33,135 nucleotides of DNA, from positions 1 to 33,135 of the forward strand of contig PNAR01000223.1 in NCBI GenBank assembly GCA_003169715.1. Reading direction: 5' to 3'. A program made the position numbers and the translations under genes. Positions 27,844 to 33,135 of this stretch are shown in pieces (the stretch's first letter is position 1; every line of letters begins with the position of its first letter). This DNA comes from Acidobacteriaceae bacterium (lineage in GTDB: Bacteria; Acidobacteriota; Terriglobia; Terriglobales; Acidobacteriaceae). Below the pieces are notes generated by a model. That model was given only the letters and a program-made list of their open reading frames with translations. It was not told the origin of the DNA and ran no database searches.

Positions 27844-28629
27844 ATGGTGTCTTTTGAAAATGCCTCTTTTCAGACAGCGGATGGTAAGAGCATTCTGCAC
27901 GGAATCAACTTGCGAATCGCGTCTGGCGAAAGAGTTGCCCTGATAGGGCCCAGTGGATGTGGTAAATCGACGCTCTTCGAAATGCTTGTCGGATTCGTGC
28001 GGCCTTCATCAGGCATAGCGCAGATTGAAGGCGACCAACTAGACGCCCAACGGTGCCCAGAGTCTGTGGGCTACATTCCTCAAGACTCGCAAGAAATTGT
28101 CCTGCCTTGGCTCACCTGCAGAAAGAATATCAATTTGGCTTGGAAGATACGCAAGGATCAAGGCGCGGCACCGTTCACTCCGGAACAGCTATTGGAGCGA
28201 ACTGGTCTTAGCAGCCGAGCGGATAGTTTCCCGGTGGTTCTTTCAGGCGGAGAGCAGCGAAGAGTGGCCTTGTCGATGGTTCTGTCGTTCAACCCCGCAT
28301 TGTTTTTGCTAGACGAGCCGTTCACTGGGGTTGATCTCGATTTGCGTTTCGATCTTTGGGACTTGCTTCACGACTATCAGCGCATGCGCGAACACAAGCC
28401 TGCCATGATCCTAATCACGCACAGTTTAGAAGAGGCGGCTATTCTCTGCGACTACGCTGTCTTCCTGAAACGCGCCACAACAGGAACATTTGTCAATAAT
28501 ACTGGAAAACGTCGGACAGAGTTTCCGGGAAATTGGTCTGGTTCACCGCGTAGCCTATACCGTGAGCGCGCCACTTTAAGAGCTTATCTTACAGAACTGG
28601 ACCGTGAATTCGCAGCAGCCATTGAATAA
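27844..28629 (+). CDS. ABC transporter ATP-binding protein
   Basis: Walker A GPSGCGKST, LSGGEQRRVALSM signature, Walker B LFLLDEPFTGVD. Confidence 0.96.
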   Translation: MVSFENASFQTADGKSILHGINLRIASGERVALIGPSGCGKSTLFEMLVGFVRPSSGIAQIEGDQLDAQRCPESVGYIPQDSQEIVLPWLTCRKNINLAWKIRKDQGAAPFTPEQLLERTGLSSRADSFPVVLSGGEQRRVALSMVLSFNPALFLLDEPFTGVDLDLRFDLWDLLHDYQRMREHKPAMILITHSLEEAAILCDYAVFLKRATTGTFVNNTGKRRTEFPGNWSGSPRSLYRERATLRAYLTELDREFAAAIE

Positions 28630-29440
28630 AATACGTCGCAAGACCAAGGATTGGATCCCGGCTTTTCTGGGCACTTTCGTGGTGTTGCCGGCGGTGCTCG
28701 TAGCGTTCGGCGTATTCATGCAATTTGTGACTTCCGGGAGGTTTCCGTCGCCGAGCGAAATCTTTCGAGCGTTTCCTCATCTTGGCGAACTCAATTTCCA
28801 GCAGCAGGTCTTTGCGGGCGCTGCGCTATGGACGACCCTGCGACGCGTTTTTTTGGCGACTCTTATCTCTGCTGTCTGCGGTGGATTGTTCGCCTTACTG
28901 CTGTCTTGGCGGCACTGGCTGTGGGGTACATCTCAAGCTACGATTGACCTTTTGCGTTCTGTTCCCGTCACTTTCTTTGTTCCCGTTGTCGTATTAGCGG
29001 TCGGCAATTCGCCTGCGTGTCTGCCTTGGCTTCTTGCCGCGGTACCCTGCAGCCTGATAATGCTGCTTCAGGTTCGGCAAGGAATTGTTGGTATCGATAA
29101 AGCTCGGATTCACACATTTCATGTCCTGGCAGGCTCATCTGGTGTCGTGGCCCGATTGCGGTACGTGATAATTCCCGAGATCGCACCGGAGTTCATCGCT
29201 GGAATGAGACTAGCGTGTTCATACGCTATCGTTGTTGTGTCCGTTCTCGAGTATTTTTACGTTGGATCACAAGAAGCTGGATTCGGGCTACTCGTCGCAC
29301 AGGTGGCGCAGAATACGCCAAACGATCCAAAGATGTTTGCCGGTATTCTCGTATTTGGTCTGATCGGACTGATGCTAAATAAGACGCTAGAGCTTATCGA
29401 GACATATGTGACAAGATGGAAATATGACCATGATTCCTAA
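28604..29440 (+). CDS. ABC transporter permease, SsuC/TauC-like
   Basis: Multi-TM protein overlapping the ATPase stop; EAA-like loop around VLAGSSGVVARLRYVIIPEIAPEFIAGMRLA. Confidence 0.9.
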   Translation: MNSQQPLNKIRRKTKDWIPAFLGTFVVLPAVLVAFGVFMQFVTSGRFPSPSEIFRAFPHLGELNFQQQVFAGAALWTTLRRVFLATLISAVCGGLFALLLSWRHWLWGTSQATIDLLRSVPVTFFVPVVVLAVGNSPACLPWLLAAVPCSLIMLLQVRQGIVGIDKARIHTFHVLAGSSGVVARLRYVIIPEIAPEFIAGMRLACSYAIVVVSVLEYFYVGSQEAGFGLLVAQVAQNTPNDPKMFAGILVFGLIGLMLNKTLELIETYVTRWKYDHDS

Positions 29441-29699
29441 GAATTACTGGACTCAATTTAGGAAGCTCAGCTTCTTGGACAGGCATGCTGTTGTGAACGC
29501 GTGGATGAGTGTCGTCTTCGCCATCCTTGGTTTGATCGTGAGCATAGTGGCACTTATGGCAACCGTTCAGCTGCAAATTCAGTCAAACGAGCTTCAAACG
29601 CAGGTGTTTATCCGCGATCAAAATGAACGGAACGCTGAACGGGTTAAGGAAGTGGTCCAGGCTTTCGCGCTAGCTAACGGTCAATCAAAGGCACCGTGA
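29424..29699 (+). CDS. Small single-TM hypothetical protein
   Basis: Overlaps the permease stop; SVVFAILGLIVSIVALMATVQL TM then coiled-coil-like tail. Confidence 0.65.
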   Translation: MTMIPKNYWTQFRKLSFLDRHAVVNAWMSVVFAILGLIVSIVALMATVQLQIQSNELQTQVFIRDQNERNAERVKEVVQAFALANGQSKAP

Positions 29700-29702
29700 C
29701 GT

Positions 29703-30275
29703 ATGAGAGCTGCCTTGCTTGTCGTTGATATCCAGAATGACTTTTGCGTCGGTGGCGTTCTACCCGCTTGCGAGACAGATTCGCTGATTAAGCCCGTCAA
29801 TGCATTCGTTGCGCAATGTGCTAGCAAAGGCATTCATCTGATCTTTACGCGAGATTGGCATCCTGCAAATCACACCTCGTTTGTGAACTATGGAGGGCCG
29901 TGGCCGACACATTGCGTGCAGGGAACAGATGGCGCGGCTTTCGTTTCCAATCTTAGGGTTCCAGCCGACGCCGAGATTGTGGACAAAGGTTTTAAGCCTG
30001 ACAGCATCGGTTACTCTGATTTCGAAAACACCTCGCTCCACCATACTCTGCAGGCGTGGGGCGTTGTTGATGTGGGTGTCTGTGGTATTGCTACGGAATA
30101 CTGCGTCCTAGCGAACGTCGAAGACGCTCTTACAAGAGGGTATGTTGTGACGGTGCTTAGTGATTTGATTCGCCCAATTGAAGAGCAAGCCGGTGATAGC
30201 GAGGCTGCCATGGAAAAAATGCGCAGGAGCGGAGCGTACTTGCGCACAAGTTCGGAATGGTTGGATCGCGTTTAG
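29703..30275 (+). CDS. pncA: Nicotinamidase/isochorismatase family hydrolase
   Basis: VVDIQNDFCVGG, FTRDWHPANHTSF, GPWPTHCVQGT, VCGIATEYCVLANVEDAL: PncA catalytic and metal-site motifs. Confidence 0.9.
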   Translation: MRAALLVVDIQNDFCVGGVLPACETDSLIKPVNAFVAQCASKGIHLIFTRDWHPANHTSFVNYGGPWPTHCVQGTDGAAFVSNLRVPADAEIVDKGFKPDSIGYSDFENTSLHHTLQAWGVVDVGVCGIATEYCVLANVEDALTRGYVVTVLSDLIRPIEEQAGDSEAAMEKMRRSGAYLRTSSEWLDRV

Positions 30276-30339
30276 TTGAGTAAACGCGGTTTGATTTAGA
30301 AACCCTCCCCGCGGTCGGCAAGCCGTTCTCCAGGACCGA

Positions 30340-31500
30340 TCACATTGGTTCCATCGTAATGTCCGGTAAAGAGGCCGCTGCTTTGCGAAGGGCCTCAGCG
30401 CCGACATGCGTGTAATGCTGGCTCATTGCTTCTGAGTCGTGACCGACTAATTCCATCACGACGGCAGCAGGGATTCCCGCCTCCTTCATGAGAGTGACTG
30501 CTGTATGCCGAAGACAATGGAAGCTCAGTCCGCCGGTGCTGCTGCCGCGCCCGCGGCCGTTCTTCCCGTCGACATTCGTTCGATGCTTCTTTTTCTCACG
30601 AAGCCCCGCTTCCGCGAGGAGATCAGCGAATTGGTTCGAGAGATGGCCAGATTTTCCTTGGGCACTGACGATGTCGAAAGCTCCTGGATGCAGAGGAGCG
30701 GCAGGATCATCCGAACTAGGCATAGCTTCGATATGTCGTTGCAGTGGGGCTGCGATCGGCAGGATTAGCGTTTTTCGAGTTTTGCGCGTTATCAATCGGA
30801 TCTCGCCGTGCTCTAGATCGATGTTCTGCCACGTGAGCGCCGCGATGTCGCCGAGACGCTGGCCTGTGTAGAGACCAAACATCACCATTGAGCGCCAGTT
30901 GGGATCGGCGACACCCAACACAGCCTTTATTTCACCGACCGTGAAAGGGCGTCGGGCGGCTGCGTCGCCCTTCCGGATGGTGTCCACAAACTCCGCGGGA
31001 TCGTCGGCGACTAGAGCGTCGCGTTTCGCGGCGCGAAACAACATGCGTAGAAATTTGACCTCGTGGTTCACTGTCTTCGGAGCGAATCGCTTAGCCTCCA
31101 GATTGCGAAACTTGGTGATGTGATCTCGCGTGATTTCGGTCAGGTCTTCGTCCGCCACCGTCCCGAGAAACCCGAGAAACTTGTCCGAAGCATTGCGATA
31201 ATGGGCGAGGGTGGTTTCTGCGACTTCCGGGGTTTTCCGGTCGATCCAATCGTTGAAAAACTGGCGAACAGACATTTGCGAGACTTGCTCACCGGTTATC
31301 TCCTGATGAAGGTGCGTGATTACGCGGCGCACTTGTAAAGCCGTTCGTTTCCGGCACGCGGCAGATTCAAACTCGTCGGCGATTTTCTGTGCCTTCTTCC
31401 GATTAGACGTGGCTGTTGACCGCTTCAGGCGGCGCCCATTGCGGTCGTTGAAACATGCGACCCAAAACTTTGATGTGGGACGTTTAGTGAGACTTGCCAC
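30340..31500 (-). CDS. Site-specific tyrosine recombinase (island integrase), probable GTG start at 31500
   Basis: TGQRLGDIAALTWQNID, SFHCLRHTAVTLM, LVGHDSEAMSQHYTHV. The track's longer N-terminus reads antisense through the tRNA-like 3' end and is rejected. Confidence 0.92.
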   Translation of the reverse strand: MASLTKRPTSKFWVACFNDRNGRRLKRSTATSNRKKAQKIADEFESAACRKRTALQVRRVITHLHQEITGEQVSQMSVRQFFNDWIDRKTPEVAETTLAHYRNASDKFLGFLGTVADEDLTEITRDHITKFRNLEAKRFAPKTVNHEVKFLRMLFRAAKRDALVADDPAEFVDTIRKGDAAARRPFTVGEIKAVLGVADPNWRSMVMFGLYTGQRLGDIAALTWQNIDLEHGEIRLITRKTRKTLILPIAAPLQRHIEAMPSSDDPAAPLHPGAFDIVSAQGKSGHLSNQFADLLAEAGLREKKKHRTNVDGKNGRGRGSSTGGLSFHCLRHTAVTLMKEAGIPAAVVMELVGHDSEAMSQHYTHVGAEALRKAAASLPDITMEPM

Positions 31501-31606
31501 ATAGGAACGATAGTAGGAACATCCGGGGGAGTCCAGACTAATCCGACAAGGTCCGTTTCCCTCGTGGGCGGACGTGCGCGAACAAGGGGGAACCGGCCTT
31601 AGCAAA

Positions 31607-31636
31607 ACAGGGGTTCGACTCCCCTCGCCTCCACCA
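31607..31636 (+). ncRNA. ssrA: 3' end of a tRNA-like gene, probably tmRNA (ssrA) fragment / attachment site
   Basis: T-arm aggggTTCGACTcccct followed by cgcctccaCCA; no complete tRNA or tmRNA body precedes it. Confidence 0.65.
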
Positions 31637-31749
31637 CAACGCACTTTGCTCCGAAACCGAGTCCGTGCGACGCACGGCGAGGTTAGTTTCAGATAGATTT
31701 CCCCAGGGAGATTTCCAAGAAACCCCAACTCAGGCGTCGCGAAATTGGA

Positions 31750-32093
31750 ATGTTAGAGGGCGCCGCCAAGGCTGGGACGGAGACTTCGCTCGCCATCCAG
31801 ACGGGTGCTCCCCTGGATTTCGTCGCCCTGCAATGCTTTCTTCGGGCCAATGAACATCCCTGCGGGATCGTGCTGATGGTTCTGTCCCCCCGCATACTCA
31901 CTATTTCAAAGCGCCGAATAAATTCGAAATCGAGAAACTGATCGCCATTACACCAGGCGCGTCGGGCGAATTGAAGAAGGCCATCACCCTCGGCATCCAC
32001 ACCGACGGTGGGCTGGATCGTGGAAGCAGCCATTTCTCGCCTTTGGACGGTAGTCGTTGTCGTTGGCCCGCACGGGTGTCCATCGCGCCGCCG
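31750..32093 (+). pseudogene. Frameshifted remnant coding region
   Basis: MLEGAAKAGTETSLAIQTGAPLDFVALQCFLRANEHPCGIVLMVLSP then, in another frame, HTHYFKAPNKFEIEKLIAITPGASGELKKAI. Confidence 0.35.
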
Positions 32094-32222
32094 TAGGTAG
32101 ATTCGGCGCATTCAACATTGGGTTCTCCCGGCCATTCGAGGTCTGGTTGGCTCGCGCGGGAGAGGTGGCACGGCTGCTGCTCTAATAATCATAATTAAGA
32201 TAGTAAGCAGAAATTCACCGCC

Positions 32223-32765
32223 ATGAAAAGGACCCTTCTCCTAACCGCCGCTCTTCTCTCAATCGCTGCGTCATCCTCGTTCGCCGATGCCCTTTTGTTC
32301 ACCGTCAATGCGACCCCCTACGACAACCAGATGGCTCGTATCTGGCCGGTGTTAACGGTCCGAAGTCGCACTTCAAACCGCGTCTCGTTAAATGTTGTGA
32401 ATCAATGGATACGAGACCTTCGCTCGATCCCCTACGGTTTCACCGCGCTGTGGAAAACTCCTGCCGAAGCACAGTCGGGTGCGCCCGCAGATTGCAAAGC
32501 CAAAGCGGTCGCTCTCTACGAGAAAATGCAGGCAAATGGTGCGACAAACGTTCGGCTCGTTATCGGCAAACGCACCTCCAGCAGCCGGCAGACACACGCC
32601 TGGCTGGCTTGGGACACGCAGGATGGCAATTATGTTCTCGACCCGACATTCAACTGGACTGCGTGCACAGCGATCCAGGCAGGAAAGAGAAATTATCAAC
32701 CTCTCTACGCCTACGCGGGAAAGAAGAAATTCCGTGCCGCTTCAACGCTCGTTGCTCAAAACTAG
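32223..32765 (+). CDS. Secreted transglutaminase-like cysteine peptidase/hydrolase
   Basis: Signal peptide MKRTLLLTAALLSIAASSSFA; C (PADCKAKAVALYEKM), H (THAWLAWDT), D (VLDPTFNW) triad. Confidence 0.7.
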   Translation: MKRTLLLTAALLSIAASSSFADALLFTVNATPYDNQMARIWPVLTVRSRTSNRVSLNVVNQWIRDLRSIPYGFTALWKTPAEAQSGAPADCKAKAVALYEKMQANGATNVRLVIGKRTSSSRQTHAWLAWDTQDGNYVLDPTFNWTACTAIQAGKRNYQPLYAYAGKKKFRAASTLVAQN

Positions 32766-33032
32766 CTGGTTCCACAGCTACTCTCTATTTCGAGAGCAGT
32801 TCCTCGTGTAGAGACCGCTCGCGTCTTTTTGTAGACCGGGCCTCGCATCGAGGCCGCGAAGAAGGTCGACGGGTACCGCGCAGTCTGCTCGTCCGCCAGT
32901 GTGCACGATGGCTTGTCGGGTGCGCCGCAATACTGACGCGCCTGATCGCTGCCGCTGCGGGAGGTAGCGACGGCGGTCTCGCGATTGCGCTTGCCGAATC
33001 GGCAGTTGATCGTATTCACCCTCTCCCCGCGA

Positions 33033-33135
33033 ATGAAAACCGTTCTTGCGCTTACGTTATGTCTGATGGCGTCGTGTGCCGGTTTGCGGTGGAGCTCCCC
33101 GAGCAGCCTTGTGGGAGAGTGGCGTTACGCCGACA
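33033..33135 (+). CDS. Putative lipoprotein, truncated by window end
   Basis: MKTVLALTLCLMASCAGLRWSSPSSLVGEWRYAD... with lipobox LMASC. Confidence 0.55.
   Translation, partial: MKTVLALTLCLMASCAGLRWSSPSSLVGEWRYAD

Noticed and set aside
31501-31728. Extended N-terminus of the integrase ORF (MGFLGNLPGEIY...CGGGEGSRTPVLLRPVPP)
   Set aside because: It is translated antisense through the tRNA-like 3' end; GGEGSRTPVL is a familiar artefact of reading such genes in reverse. The GTG at 31500 is a better start.
32762-33019. 85-aa minus-strand ORF
   Set aside because: Convergent and plausible in composition but no recognisable motif or start context; not confident enough to call.

Overview
The window looks like most of an integrated genomic island, probably from a Verrucomicrobia-like soil bacterium (lineage is inference), plus about 1.5 kb of right flank. 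At the right end, a tyrosine recombinase (30340-31500, minus) abuts a tmRNA/tRNA-like 3' end (T-arm plus CCTCCACCA, ending 31636), which is a typical attachment-site arrangement. No second copy of that 3' end was found by eye, so the left boundary is probably outside the window. From left to right the contents are: a large coiled-coil membrane protein; a zinc-cluster/PD-(D/E)XK-like protein; RadC; a PAD-type (agmatine/peptidylarginine) deiminase; a noncoding cassette flanked by 63-bp direct repeats; a second PD-(D/E)XK-like nuclease; an AAA+ ATPase/excisionase module; a PadR regulator; a cluster of lipid/ester-hydrolase-like genes (DUF2235, membrane protein, alpha/beta-hydrolase lipoprotein); a decayed integrase; decayed remnants of a second DUF2235/membrane module; a minus-strand cluster (phospholipase D-like protein, membrane protein, Lys-rich small protein, outer-membrane-barrel-like protein) whose two upstream regions share a 57-bp repeat; and a LuxR/NMT1-type ABC transporter/nicotinamidase cluster. 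The best candidates for undescribed biology are (a) the 63-bp-repeat-bounded, hairpin-rich noncoding cassette at 7394-8003, (b) the DUF2235/membrane module present once intact and once as a ghost, and (c) the PLD gene cluster with duplicated upstream elements. Assignments come from motif reading only; no database search was run.
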